This document shows positions 34,289 through 42,470 of a stretch of 64,000 nucleotides of DNA, piece after piece (position 1 is the first letter of the stretch; every line of letters starts with the position of its first letter). The DNA is taken from positions 186,001 to 250,000 of the forward strand of contig NZ_JAGJEH010000008.1 in NCBI RefSeq assembly GCF_018100925.1, written 5' to 3'. The notes beneath the pieces were generated by a model that saw only the letters and a program-made list of their open reading frames with translations, did no database searches and was not told the origin of the DNA. The DNA is from Pseudoalteromonas luteoviolacea (GTDB lineage: Bacteria > Pseudomonadota > Gammaproteobacteria > Enterobacterales > Alteromonadaceae). The position numbers and the translations under genes are program-made.

Positions 34289-35443
34289 ATGCTGAACTTT
34301 AATTTTTACAATCCAACAGAGATTTTTTTTGGCGAAGGCCAGATAAGTCAAGTGGCTAACGCAATACCAAAAAATGCCAAAGTATTAGTTGTTTACGGTG
34401 GCGGAAGTATTCATAAAAACGGTATTTACGATCAAGTAAGTGATGCCTTAAGTGGCTTTAGCTGGGAAGAGTTTGCCGGCATAGAACCTAATCCGACATA
34501 CCAAACATGCATGCAAGCTGTGGCAAAAATCAAGGCTGAAGGGTTTAACTTTATTCTCGCTGTCGGTGGCGGCTCAGTAATTGACGGCAGCAAGTTTATT
34601 GCAGCTGCTGCTGAGTTTAGTGGTGAACCTTGGGATATTTTGAGCAAGGGGGGGGAAGTGGAATCAGCGTTGCCAATAGGTGTAGTGTTAACACTGCCTG
34701 CGACGGGATCTGAATCGAATAGTTTCAGCGTTGTATCAAATAGTGAGACTCAAGATAAACTTCCGTTTGCCTCAGCTTATGTTCAACCTAAGTTTGCAGT
34801 GCTTGACCCACAAGTGATGAAAACATTACCTCAGCGTCAGCTGACCAATGGTGTGGTCGATGCATTTGTCCACACCATGGAGCAGTATCTAACATACCCA
34901 GTTGATGCAAAAGTGCAAGATCGTTTCGCAGAAGGGCTACTGATGACGTTGATGGAAGAAGGCCCAAAGCTGTTATCTGACGAGGTCGATTATAAAGTGC
35001 GTGCTAATGTGATGTGGTCAGCGACTATGGCATTAAACGGCCTAATAGGCGCGGGCGTACCACAGGATTGGTCAACACATATGATTGGACACGAAATCAC
35101 TGCCGTATATGGTTTAGATCACGCCCAAACACTTGCTGTGATATTACCGAGAATGATGTTTGCACAGCAAGAATCAAAACGAGCCAAATTACTACAATAT
35201 GCAGAGCGTGTTTTAGGTCTAGATATTTCAGATGAAGAGCAAGCGATAGCATCTGCTATTGAGCTAACGGAACAATTCTTCCATTGCGTTAATATGAAGA
35301 CCCGGCTGAGTGACTACGGTGTGGGTGAAGAAGCTGTTGAAGTTATTACCAGCCAACTTGAGCGCCATGGGATGACAGCCCTTGGTGAACAGCAAGCCGT
35401 AACACTGGATAAGAGCCGTCAGATTATAGCGGCTAGTTTATAA
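34289..35443 (+). CDS. Iron-containing NAD(P)H-dependent alcohol dehydrogenase (YqhD-like)
   Basis: The 384-residue group III alcohol dehydrogenase is close to YqhD in length and motifs. LNFNFYNPTEIFFGEGQI opens it, AVGGGSVIDGSKFI is the cofactor loop, LPATGSESNSFSV follows, and the metal ligands are in DAFVHTMEQY, MIGHEITAVYGLDHAQTLA. YqhD reduces toxic aldehydes using NADPH. ATG 34289 fits the family N-terminus and has AGGAG at 34279-34283; 13 codons of open frame upstream are discarded. A terminator follows. Confidence 0.92.
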   Translation: MLNFNFYNPTEIFFGEGQISQVANAIPKNAKVLVVYGGGSIHKNGIYDQVSDALSGFSWEEFAGIEPNPTYQTCMQAVAKIKAEGFNFILAVGGGSVIDGSKFIAAAAEFSGEPWDILSKGGEVESALPIGVVLTLPATGSESNSFSVVSNSETQDKLPFASAYVQPKFAVLDPQVMKTLPQRQLTNGVVDAFVHTMEQYLTYPVDAKVQDRFAEGLLMTLMEEGPKLLSDEVDYKVRANVMWSATMALNGLIGAGVPQDWSTHMIGHEITAVYGLDHAQTLAVILPRMMFAQQESKRAKLLQYAERVLGLDISDEEQAIASAIELTEQFFHCVNMKTRLSDYGVGEEAVEVITSQLERHGMTALGEQQAVTLDKSRQIIAASL

Positions 35444-35457
35444 TATAGTCAGCTCAT

Positions 35458-35490
35458 ATGCGGGCCATATCAGTTGGCCCGTATTTTTTT
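35458..35490 (+). terminator. Rho-independent terminator of the alcohol dehydrogenase gene
   Basis: ATGCGGGCCA pairs with TGGCCCGTAT (one G-U pair) across a 7-base loop, followed directly by seven T residues, 15 bases past the stop codon. Confidence 0.92.
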
Positions 35491-35613
35491 GACATCTAAC
35501 TGCCTCATTATTGTCTTGTCACAATAATTTTGCGCTTTATAACGCAAAAGCATCGTTTTTGATTTATTCCTCAGGTAACCTCTGCTGTCTCACAATCAAT
35601 AATAGGGGCATTT

Positions 35614-36252
35614 ATGATCAAAGTGTGGGATGGGTTTATTCGCGGTTTTCACTGGTTGTTAGTGATCGGAATTGCGGTTTTATATGTGTCAGGTGACGAG
35701 GGGTGGCTTGATCTCCACTTTGTCACGGGTTACTTATTATTGGCTCTTATGGTGACAAGAATTATCTGGGGAGTGATCGGCAGTGATACTGCAAAACTCA
35801 GCGCACTGTGTCATCACCCTAGAGCGATATTAAGCGCGTTCAAAAGTAAAGCCCCCCATGTTGGCCACAATCCAGCTGGAAGTTTGATGGTATTGTTTTT
35901 CTTTGTGGTTATTTTTGTACAGCTGGTTTCAGGCTTACTAACCTCAGACGATATTCTAATGGATGGGCCGCTGGTGCAATATGTTAGCTATGACTGGGTA
36001 GAGCTGGCAGGAAATATTCATCAAACCAATATCGATATATTATTGCTGGGTATTGCTATCCACATCATCGCCATTGCTCTTTATCGTTTTAAAGGAGTTA
36101 AACTGTTACGCACTCTATTGACGGGAAAAATGGCAGCATCTGAACACTCACCAAAATTAAAAAATGGGATGTGGGGCTATATTATTTTTGCTGTGCTTGC
36201 TGTTGCTCTTATCGTTTTTTGGGGCCTAGAGTCGCTTGGTGCCATTCTGTAG
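35614..36252 (+). CDS. Cytochrome b561-type membrane cytochrome
   Basis: This is a 212-residue membrane protein with four core helices plus a C-terminal one. It resembles bacterial di-haem b561/Ni-Fe-hydrogenase-type b subunits. Histidine-containing helix segments include FIRGFHWLLVIGIAVLY, LHFVTGYLLLALMVTRIIWG, NIHQTNIDILLLGIAIHIIAI and the RFKG motif. It should pass electrons between quinones and periplasmic partners. No cytochrome c partner is adjacent. It starts at ATG 35614 with GGGG purines upstream. Confidence 0.88.
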   Translation: MIKVWDGFIRGFHWLLVIGIAVLYVSGDEGWLDLHFVTGYLLLALMVTRIIWGVIGSDTAKLSALCHHPRAILSAFKSKAPHVGHNPAGSLMVLFFFVVIFVQLVSGLLTSDDILMDGPLVQYVSYDWVELAGNIHQTNIDILLLGIAIHIIAIALYRFKGVKLLRTLLTGKMAASEHSPKLKNGMWGYIIFAVLAVALIVFWGLESLGAIL

Positions 36253-36445
36253 TTTTTAGGCTGTTATACGTCTACATAACTATTGTTGCACTTTGCGGTC
36301 AATTCACGGGTCAACTCGAATCAGGTGCAGTACCATTTCTGCAAGGTTTGGGTTGAAAGTTAATGTATATTATCCAGTGATATGACCTCTCTGTGCTTAT
36401 TTTCTGCTAATATAGCGCGATTTTCATGCAAGAAAGAAGTTAACT

Positions 36446-37141
36446 ATGCTTACACCTTACTATCAACAAGAAACCAATAAACTCGTGATCAGCCGTGAAC
36501 AAGGTAGCCAATTTGCCAAGCAAGTGGCAGATGACTTTAACCCTTTGCACGATATAGACGCAAAAAAGTTCTGTGTTCCTGGTGATTTACTATTTTCATT
36601 GGTACTTGATAAGTACGGTGTGAGTGAAAATATGCACTTTACATTTGCCGGAATGGTAGACGAAACCTCTGAGTTAGAGTTTCCTGAGGGCAGTGATGCG
36701 TTTGATATTATTTCTAATGAAAAAACCATGCTTTCCGTGAAGCGTTCAGGCCAAAATAAACAATGTGCTCAATTGGTCGAGAGTTTAATCAAGAACTATG
36801 TAGCTTTTTCTGGTAAGGCATTCCCACATGTCATCATTCCTTTAATGGGTCAACAAGAGGTAATGATAAACCCGGCACGTCCTATGGTTATCTATGAGTC
36901 TATGTCGATCCACTTAGATACACTAGATATTGAAGAAGTGACACTAGAAGCAGCTGATCCTGAGTTTAGCTATGAAGGTAAGCGAGGGAAAATCATTTTA
37001 CGTTTTGAACTACTAAGCAATGGCGAGAAAGTCGGCTTTGGTGAAAAGCACATGCTAGTTTCTGGTATCAAAGAGTATTGTCAGCAGGCAATAGATGACC
37101 TTATCGATTACTACAATGAGCGTAAAGTAACGTTAAAATAA
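36446..37141 (+). CDS. DUF3581 family protein
   Basis: It has 231 residues and no signal peptide or membrane helix. The N-terminal ISREQGSQFAKQVADDFNPLHD resembles the hot-dog-fold motif of MaoC-like hydratases (Phe-Ala...Asp-x-Asn-Pro-x-His), a feature of the DUF3581 proteins common in marine gammaproteobacteria. Function is unknown. It is a single gene, convergent with argE and sharing a bidirectional terminator. Confidence 0.75.
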   Translation: MLTPYYQQETNKLVISREQGSQFAKQVADDFNPLHDIDAKKFCVPGDLLFSLVLDKYGVSENMHFTFAGMVDETSELEFPEGSDAFDIISNEKTMLSVKRSGQNKQCAQLVESLIKNYVAFSGKAFPHVIIPLMGQQEVMINPARPMVIYESMSIHLDTLDIEEVTLEAADPEFSYEGKRGKIILRFELLSNGEKVGFGEKHMLVSGIKEYCQQAIDDLIDYYNERKVTLK

Positions 37142-37147
37142 GAAAAA

Positions 37148-37164
37148 GCCAGCTACTAGCTGGC
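37148..37164. terminator. Bidirectional terminator between DUF3581 gene and argE
   Basis: The stem GCCAGCT / AGCTGGC has a 3-base loop, with an A-run on the left and T-rich sequence on the right. It can therefore serve both convergent genes. It overlaps the last argE codons. Confidence 0.8.
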
Positions 37165-38334
37165 TTCTTCTTTATTGAAGCAACATGTTTGGATCAAATT
37201 CAAAATGATCTCTTGGCTCGGTTTGATCTTGTCCATTGCTAAATGCTCGTCAGGCTGGTGAGCTTGAGCAATGGAGCCGGGGCCCATCACTATAGTTTCA
37301 CATCCCAGTTGCTGCAAAAAGGGCGCTTCCGTACAGTAATTGACAGCAATAGCTTTTTGTTTTGAGAGCTTCTCTGCTAGTTTTACTAGTCCCGAGTCCG
37401 TTCTACCGCTAAATGCGGGAATTGGATCATGAAGATCAATGACATCTACGCTGCCCGGATATTGTTCGTTAATGGGTTTGAGCGCTGTAAGTAACATCTG
37501 CTCTAATTCAACAATACTGAGTCCAGGCAGCGGGCGAATGTCAATGTGCAATTCACAGCAGCCACAAATTCGATTGGCGTTGTCCCCACCATGGATGTGG
37601 CCTAGGTTTAGAGTTGGGTGTGGTACAGCAAAATGCTCAACTGAATATTTATTCTTTAATTCTTCTTTTAATTGCAACACTTGTGTAATCACTTGCTGCA
37701 TAATTTCAATGGCATTCAATCCTCTTTCTGGATCTGAGCTATGGCCAGATCGCCCGGTAATGCGGATTGCACTGCTCATATGTCCTTTGTGTGTAAATAC
37801 CGGCACCATATCGGTTGGTTCTCCGATGACGCAATACTTCGGTTTTAGAGAAGCGTGCTGTGCAACTTGTTGGGCGCCCGCCATTGTGGTTTCTTCATCT
37901 GCTGTGGCAAGGATCATCAATGGGGTGCTTTGTTGGCTGTGCTCTAGCTGGCGAATAGCATTAAGTACAAATGCGAAAAACCCCTTCATATCAATACTTC
38001 CAAGGCCAAATAGCTTGTTATCTTTTTCTGTTAATTCAAAAGGGTCTGAGTTCCATCGAGTATCATCGAAAGGTACTGTGTCGGTGTGGCCTGCCAGCAT
38101 CAAACCGCCTTCAGTTAAATTTTTATCTAGCGGCTCTCGCCTTGCTAGCAAATTGAATTTGCCGGGAGAATGGGTTAATTCCGTGATCTCCACCTCAAAG
38201 TCCAGTTCACGGCACCAGTTGGCTAGCTCGTCTATAACGGCTTTATTGCTGAGATCTAAAGACCTATCGATGGCACTAACCGATGGATTGGCGATCAGCT
38301 TTTTATACATATCGAGAAAATTGGGCAAAGACAT
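37156..38334 (-). CDS. argE: Acetylornithine deacetylase
   Basis: It hydrolyses N-acetylornithine to ornithine and acetate, the linear arginine route. The 392-residue M20 metallopeptidase-fold protein has the first metal motif LAGHTDTVPFDD, the catalytic Glu pair in ATADEETTMAGAQQ, the metal-binding IGEPTDMVPVFTHKGHM and the dimer-domain SGRSGHSSDPERGLNAIE. It is divergent from argC across a 168-base control region with ARG boxes, as in E. coli. Using ArgE implies that the cell also has a separate N-acetylglutamate synthase, which is not in this window. Confidence 0.96.
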   Translation of the reverse strand: MSLPNFLDMYKKLIANPSVSAIDRSLDLSNKAVIDELANWCRELDFEVEITELTHSPGKFNLLARREPLDKNLTEGGLMLAGHTDTVPFDDTRWNSDPFELTEKDNKLFGLGSIDMKGFFAFVLNAIRQLEHSQQSTPLMILATADEETTMAGAQQVAQHASLKPKYCVIGEPTDMVPVFTHKGHMSSAIRITGRSGHSSDPERGLNAIEIMQQVITQVLQLKEELKNKYSVEHFAVPHPTLNLGHIHGGDNANRICGCCELHIDIRPLPGLSIVELEQMLLTALKPINEQYPGSVDVIDLHDPIPAFSGRTDSGLVKLAEKLSKQKAIAVNYCTEAPFLQQLGCETIVMGPGSIAQAHQPDEHLAMDKIKPSQEIILNLIQTCCFNKEEAS

Positions 38335-38362
38335 AATACTCCAAAATATTTATTCAAAGATG

Positions 38363-38391
38363 TTGCATAAAAATTTATATGTGTTTAGTAT
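38363..38391 (+). promoter_or_regulatory. Candidate sigma-70 promoter of argCBFGH
   Basis: TTGCAT (38363-38368) and TAGTAT (38386-38391) are spaced by 17 bases, and the -10 runs into the ARG box. Repressor binding there would block RNA polymerase. The hexamers match consensus only in part. Confidence 0.55.
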
Positions 38392-38427
38392 GAATATCAA
38401 TTCATTTTTAAAGAATAATTATCTTAG
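38389..38427. promoter_or_regulatory. Tandem ArgR binding sites (ARG boxes) in the argE-argC divergent region
   Basis: Box 1 (38389-38406) has the core TGAATATCAATTCA, matching the TGAATnnnnATTCA consensus of enterobacterial ARG boxes. After exactly 3 bases a weaker box 2 follows (38410-38427, AAAGAATAATTATCTTAG). The 18-3-18 layout is the standard ArgR hexamer site. A further partial match, TGCATAAAAATTTA, is at 38364-38377. Arginine-bound ArgR should repress both directions. Confidence 0.85.
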
Positions 38428-38502
38428 GGGTGGGCGATGCGAAGAACATTTCATCTATAGCAAGTTTGACTCCCCAATCAATCAACTACAAAAGAGTTAT
38501 CG

Positions 38503-39510
38503 ATGTTAAATGTTTCTATTATCGGCGCCAGTGGATATAGTGGTGCAGAATTAGCCAAATTACTAGCAAATCATCCTGAATTTAATTTGATTGGCTGCTA
38601 TGTTTCAGAGCAAAGCTTAGACAAAGGTAAATTGCTCAGCGACCTTTATCCAGAGCATACTGGACTATTGAATATAGAATTGGCTCCATTGACAGAACAA
38701 GCTTTTGTGCAGATTGCGGCACAATCTGAGTATGTGTGTTTGTGCACTGACCACAAGGTGAGTGTTTCTCTTGCTCCCAAACTGCTCGACCTAGGCCTTA
38801 AAGTTTTTGATTTATCGGGAGGGTTTCGTTTAGCGGATGCGTCCCAATACCAACAGTTTTATGGCTTTGAGCACCCACATCAACCCTTACTAGATGAAGC
38901 TCAATATGGTTTGGCTGAATGGAACACGCATGCGATTAAAGATGCACAGCTGATTGCCGTAGCAGGATGTTATCCTACCGCGGCGCTGAACGCACTAAAA
39001 CCACTCAAAAATGCTGGTTTATTAACTGATTCGCAAATTATCATCAATGCAGTTTCAGGTGTAACTGGGGCAGGAAGAAAGGCATCCTTGACCACGCATT
39101 TTTGCGAAGTGTCTCTCTCGCCCTATGGATTATTCAATCATCGGCACGGCCCTGAAATTTCGCAGTATTTGGGGCACCCAGTTTTATTTACCCCCCATTT
39201 AGGCAATTTTTCAAGGGGGATCCTCGAAACTATTTATGTTCAGTTAAAAGAGGGTACCACGCCACACGACGTCGAAGCCGCTTACCAGTGTGTTGCGGAT
39301 GAGCCTTTGATCAGACTCAAAGGAGACAAACTGCCATCTATTAAAGGTGTTGCAAACTCGCCTTATGTTGACATTGGCTGGCAGCAGCAAGATCAACAGT
39401 TGATTGTGGTTGTGGCAATTGACAACCTTCTTAAGGGGGCTGCAGGCCAGGCACTTCAATGTATGAATATTGCCAGTGAGTTTACACCGACTTTGGGGTT
39501 AAAAGGATGA
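38503..39510 (+). CDS. argC: N-acetyl-gamma-glutamyl-phosphate reductase
   Basis: This NADPH-dependent third step of arginine synthesis is encoded by 335 residues. SIIGASGYSGAELAKLLANHPEF is the cofactor-binding fold. The catalytic cysteine is in VAGCYPTAALNALKPL (about Cys156), and the SGVTGAGRKA and FSRGILETIYV segments are conserved. It is first in the argCBFGH operon; its last codons overlap the argB start by four bases (ATGA). Confidence 0.97.
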   Translation: MLNVSIIGASGYSGAELAKLLANHPEFNLIGCYVSEQSLDKGKLLSDLYPEHTGLLNIELAPLTEQAFVQIAAQSEYVCLCTDHKVSVSLAPKLLDLGLKVFDLSGGFRLADASQYQQFYGFEHPHQPLLDEAQYGLAEWNTHAIKDAQLIAVAGCYPTAALNALKPLKNAGLLTDSQIIINAVSGVTGAGRKASLTTHFCEVSLSPYGLFNHRHGPEISQYLGHPVLFTPHLGNFSRGILETIYVQLKEGTTPHDVEAAYQCVADEPLIRLKGDKLPSIKGVANSPYVDIGWQQQDQQLIVVVAIDNLLKGAAGQALQCMNIASEFTPTLGLKG

Positions 39511-40295
39511 ATGAATTAGCTAAGAAAACCTGGGTTATTAAAGTTGGTGGCGCGGTGTTAAATACAGAGCAAGCCGCGCTATCTCTATTCCAAGTACTGT
39601 GTGAATTGAGTCAAGAGCAAGACAAGCAATTTGTAGTTGTTCACGGAGGAGGAGCTTTAGTCGACCGCTGGCTAGAAGATGCGGGTTTTGCTACAGCAAA
39701 ACACCAAGGACTGCGGATCAGCCCTAAAGAGCAGCTGCCATACATTGTTGGGGCATTGGCCGGGTGTGCAAATAAACAGTTGATGTCTCAGGCCATTGTT
39801 GCTGGCTTACAGCCGGTTGGAACATGTTTATACGAAGCCGGATTTTTAGCCAAACAAAAACTTAAAGCTTTAGGTCAGGTTGGTACCTGTGTCGCTAAGG
39901 AAGGGCTTGGCTTGCTAGATAGCCTTTTGGCATTAGGCCGGACCCCTCTAGTTAGCTCTGTAGGGATTGGCCAAGACGGTGGACTTTACAACATAAACGC
40001 AGATGAAGCCGCTGCCGAAATCGCTCAAACGATTGGCGCAGAGTTGGTTTTTATGACCGATGTCGAAGCGGTTTTAGATGCACAAAAACAACCTTTGCAC
40101 TCGTTAAATGCTGAGCAAATAAATGAACTGATCCAACAGAAGGTTATTGTGGGCGGGATGGAGGTCAAAGTTAAGACCAGTCTTCACGCTGCCCAACACT
40201 TACGACGTGGCGTTTATATCTCAAGCTGGCAAAAGCCAGAAAACTTAATCGCCTTATTACAAGGTGAGCATGTCGGAACACAAATTTTACCTTAG
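39507..40295 (+). CDS. argB: N-acetylglutamate kinase
   Basis: The 262-residue amino-acid kinase phosphorylates N-acetylglutamate. VIKVGGAVLNTE at the N-terminus binds ATP, and VVHGGGALVDRWLEDAGF is the substrate loop. NINADEAAAEIAQTIGAELVFMTDVEAVL and GGMEVKVKTSLHAA complete the active site. It lacks the N-terminal helix that goes with arginine feedback inhibition in other phyla, as expected for the short E. coli type. It lies 8 bases before argF. Confidence 0.97.
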   Translation: MNELAKKTWVIKVGGAVLNTEQAALSLFQVLCELSQEQDKQFVVVHGGGALVDRWLEDAGFATAKHQGLRISPKEQLPYIVGALAGCANKQLMSQAIVAGLQPVGTCLYEAGFLAKQKLKALGQVGTCVAKEGLGLLDSLLALGRTPLVSSVGIGQDGGLYNINADEAAAEIAQTIGAELVFMTDVEAVLDAQKQPLHSLNAEQINELIQQKVIVGGMEVKVKTSLHAAQHLRRGVYISSWQKPENLIALLQGEHVGTQILP

Positions 40296-40303
40296 GATAA
40301 AAC

Positions 40304-41221
40304 ATGAATCAGTCATTCATTACGGGCTTAGAACTCGATAAAAGTAAGCTTTTAAACCTTCTTAATCTTGCCCATCAAATAAAAGCACAACCGCAGGACT
40401 TTGCGCAGGCATTGGCAGGTCAATCCATTGTTACTTTGTTTGAGAAGCCAAGCCTACGAACTCGCTTATCATTTGATATTGGCATTAATAAGCTGGGTGG
40501 TCATGCCGTTTACTTAGATCAGCAAAATGGAGCGATGGGAAGCCGTGAGTCCGTCAAAGATTTTGCATTGAACATTTCGACGTGGGCCGACGGTATTGTC
40601 GCTCGCGTAAATCAACACAGCACGCTCTCAACCTTGGCTGAATATGCGGAGGTACCTGTGGTAAACAGTTTGTGCGACCTTTATCACCCATGTCAGGCTT
40701 TAGCAGATTTTATGACGTTGCAAGAAGTATATGGAGACGTCAGTGGCCTTAAGCTAGCGTATTTGGGAGAGGGCAACAATGTGACACACTCCTTAATGTT
40801 ATTGGCCGCAAACTTAGGAACAGATTTTGTTGCGGTATGTCCTAAAGGCCACTCCCCGGATGCACAAATCGTTAAACAGGCCGAGCAAATGGCTGCTGTT
40901 AACGGAGCGAGTATTTTGATCAGCGACCGAGTGGAAGCGGCAGCAGGCGCCAATGTGTTGTACACGGATACTTGGGTTTCGATGGGGAGTAATGTATCTC
41001 TTGAACAAGCAAAAGATACATTTATGCCATACCAAATTAATACACAGCTGCTAGAACAGACAGGTGCACAAACTGTGTTGCATTGCCAACCTGCACATAG
41101 AGAGTATGAAATTACCTCCGAGGTTATGGATGGCAAAAACGCAAAAATTATTCAACAAGCTGAGAACCGGATGCACGCCCAGAATGCGCTACTGGTGACT
41201 TTGTTAAACAAACAATATTAG
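40304..41221 (+). CDS. argF: Ornithine carbamoyltransferase, with an altered HCLP motif
   Basis: It converts ornithine and carbamoyl phosphate to citrulline. In the 305 residues, the carbamoyl-phosphate motif appears as FEKPSLRTRLSFD, followed by LYHPCQALADF, DTWVSMGSN and a C-terminal NRMHAQNALL. The ornithine-binding motif, normally His-Cys-Leu-Pro, reads HCQPAHREYE here (residues 260-263), a Leu-to-Gln change. The operon position leaves little doubt about the function. Whether the change alters kinetics is unknown. Confidence 0.93.
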   Translation: MNQSFITGLELDKSKLLNLLNLAHQIKAQPQDFAQALAGQSIVTLFEKPSLRTRLSFDIGINKLGGHAVYLDQQNGAMGSRESVKDFALNISTWADGIVARVNQHSTLSTLAEYAEVPVVNSLCDLYHPCQALADFMTLQEVYGDVSGLKLAYLGEGNNVTHSLMLLAANLGTDFVAVCPKGHSPDAQIVKQAEQMAAVNGASILISDRVEAAAGANVLYTDTWVSMGSNVSLEQAKDTFMPYQINTQLLEQTGAQTVLHCQPAHREYEITSEVMDGKNAKIIQQAENRMHAQNALLVTLLNKQY

Positions 41222-41228
41222 AAAGGTA

Positions 41229-42446
41229 ATGAAAATGAGTGAAGTAAAGAAGGTCGTACTGGCGTATTCTGGCGGTTTGGATACGTCTGCAATCGTGCCC
41301 TGGTTAAAAGAAAACTACGGCTGCGAAGTGGTCGCCTTCGTCGCCGACGTCGGTCAAGGTGAAGAAGAGCTTGCCGGTGTAGAGGAAAAAGCCATAGCTT
41401 CGGGGGCCAGTGAATGTCATATCGTTGATTTAAAAGAAGAGTTGGTAAGTGATTACATTTATCCAACGCTACAAACTGGTGCGATCTATGAAGGCACGTA
41501 CCTGTTGGGAACTTCGATGGCACGTCCCATTATTGCAAAAGCACAGGTTGAGGTTGCGCGCAAAGTCGGTGCAGATGCCTTGTCGCATGGGTGCACGGGA
41601 AAAGGGAATGACCAAGTACGATTTGAGTCATGCTTTGCGGCGTTGGCACCGGATCTGAAAGTAATCGCGCCTTGGCGTGAATGGAGCCTATCAAGTCGTG
41701 AGTCATTACTCGACTACCTTGCACAAAGGGATATTCCGTGTACAGCTTCGGCAACTAAAATCTACAGCCGTGATGCTAATATTTGGCATATTTCTCACGA
41801 AGGCGGAGAGCTTGAAGATCCTTGGAATCAACCAAGTGATCAGGTTTGGACGTGGACATCTTCTCCTGAGCAAGCGCCAGACTCGCCAGAGTTTGTGTCT
41901 GTTTTGGTTGAGCAGGGACAAGTTGTGGCAATTAACGGCGAGAAATACAGCCCCTATCAATGCCTGGTGGCGTTGAATAAAATTGCGGCAAAGCATGGTG
42001 TTGGCCGGGTGGATATTGTTGAAAACCGGCTTGTAGGAATGAAGTCTCGTGGCTGCTATGAAACTCCGGGAGGCACAGTGATTATGGCTGCACTGCAAGC
42101 GATTGATGAATTGGTGCTAGATAAATCGAGCCGTAAATGGAAAGAGACTTATGCCAGTGAGTTTTCTCATCTTGTTTACGATGGCCGTTGGTTTACGCCA
42201 CTAAAAGATTCTATTTTGGCAGCGGCGAAAGCCTTGGCTGAATGCGCAACTGGCGAAGTGGTATTGAAGCTGTATAAAGGGCAAGTAGTTGCTGTACAGA
42301 AGCAGTCGATCAATAGCTTGTATAGCGAAGATTTTGCAACCTTTGGTGAAGATGATGTTTATGATCAATCACATGCGGAAGGTTTTATTCGTCTGTTTTC
42401 ACTTTCAAGCCGGATTGCGGCATTGAATAAGCAAAGTCAGTCCTAA
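41229..42446 (+). CDS. argG: Argininosuccinate synthase
   Basis: It condenses citrulline and aspartate with ATP. The 405-residue N-type enzyme has the PP-loop VLAYSGGLDTSAIVPWL at the N-terminus. GTYLLGTSMARPIIAKAQVEVA, DALSHGCTGKGNDQVRFE and IVENRLVGMKSRGCYETPGGT follow in the usual order. ATG 41235 is an alternative to 41229; GAAAGG upstream fits either. It is followed by argH after 24 bases with GAGGAG ahead of it. Confidence 0.97.
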   Translation: MKMSEVKKVVLAYSGGLDTSAIVPWLKENYGCEVVAFVADVGQGEEELAGVEEKAIASGASECHIVDLKEELVSDYIYPTLQTGAIYEGTYLLGTSMARPIIAKAQVEVARKVGADALSHGCTGKGNDQVRFESCFAALAPDLKVIAPWREWSLSSRESLLDYLAQRDIPCTASATKIYSRDANIWHISHEGGELEDPWNQPSDQVWTWTSSPEQAPDSPEFVSVLVEQGQVVAINGEKYSPYQCLVALNKIAAKHGVGRVDIVENRLVGMKSRGCYETPGGTVIMAALQAIDELVLDKSSRKWKETYASEFSHLVYDGRWFTPLKDSILAAAKALAECATGEVVLKLYKGQVVAVQKQSINSLYSEDFATFGEDDVYDQSHAEGFIRLFSLSSRIAALNKQSQS

Positions 42447-42470
42447 TTCGCGCACGAGGAGTTAAATATT

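Noticed and set aside
37439..38509. 356-codon open frame antisense to argE
   Set aside because: It is Ser/Cys/Ile-rich with no recognisable motif. The complementary strand encodes a complete ArgE with all metal ligands.
40693..41136. 147-codon frame antisense to argF
   Set aside because: Cys/Ser-rich with no family match, and fully explained by the codon pattern of argF.
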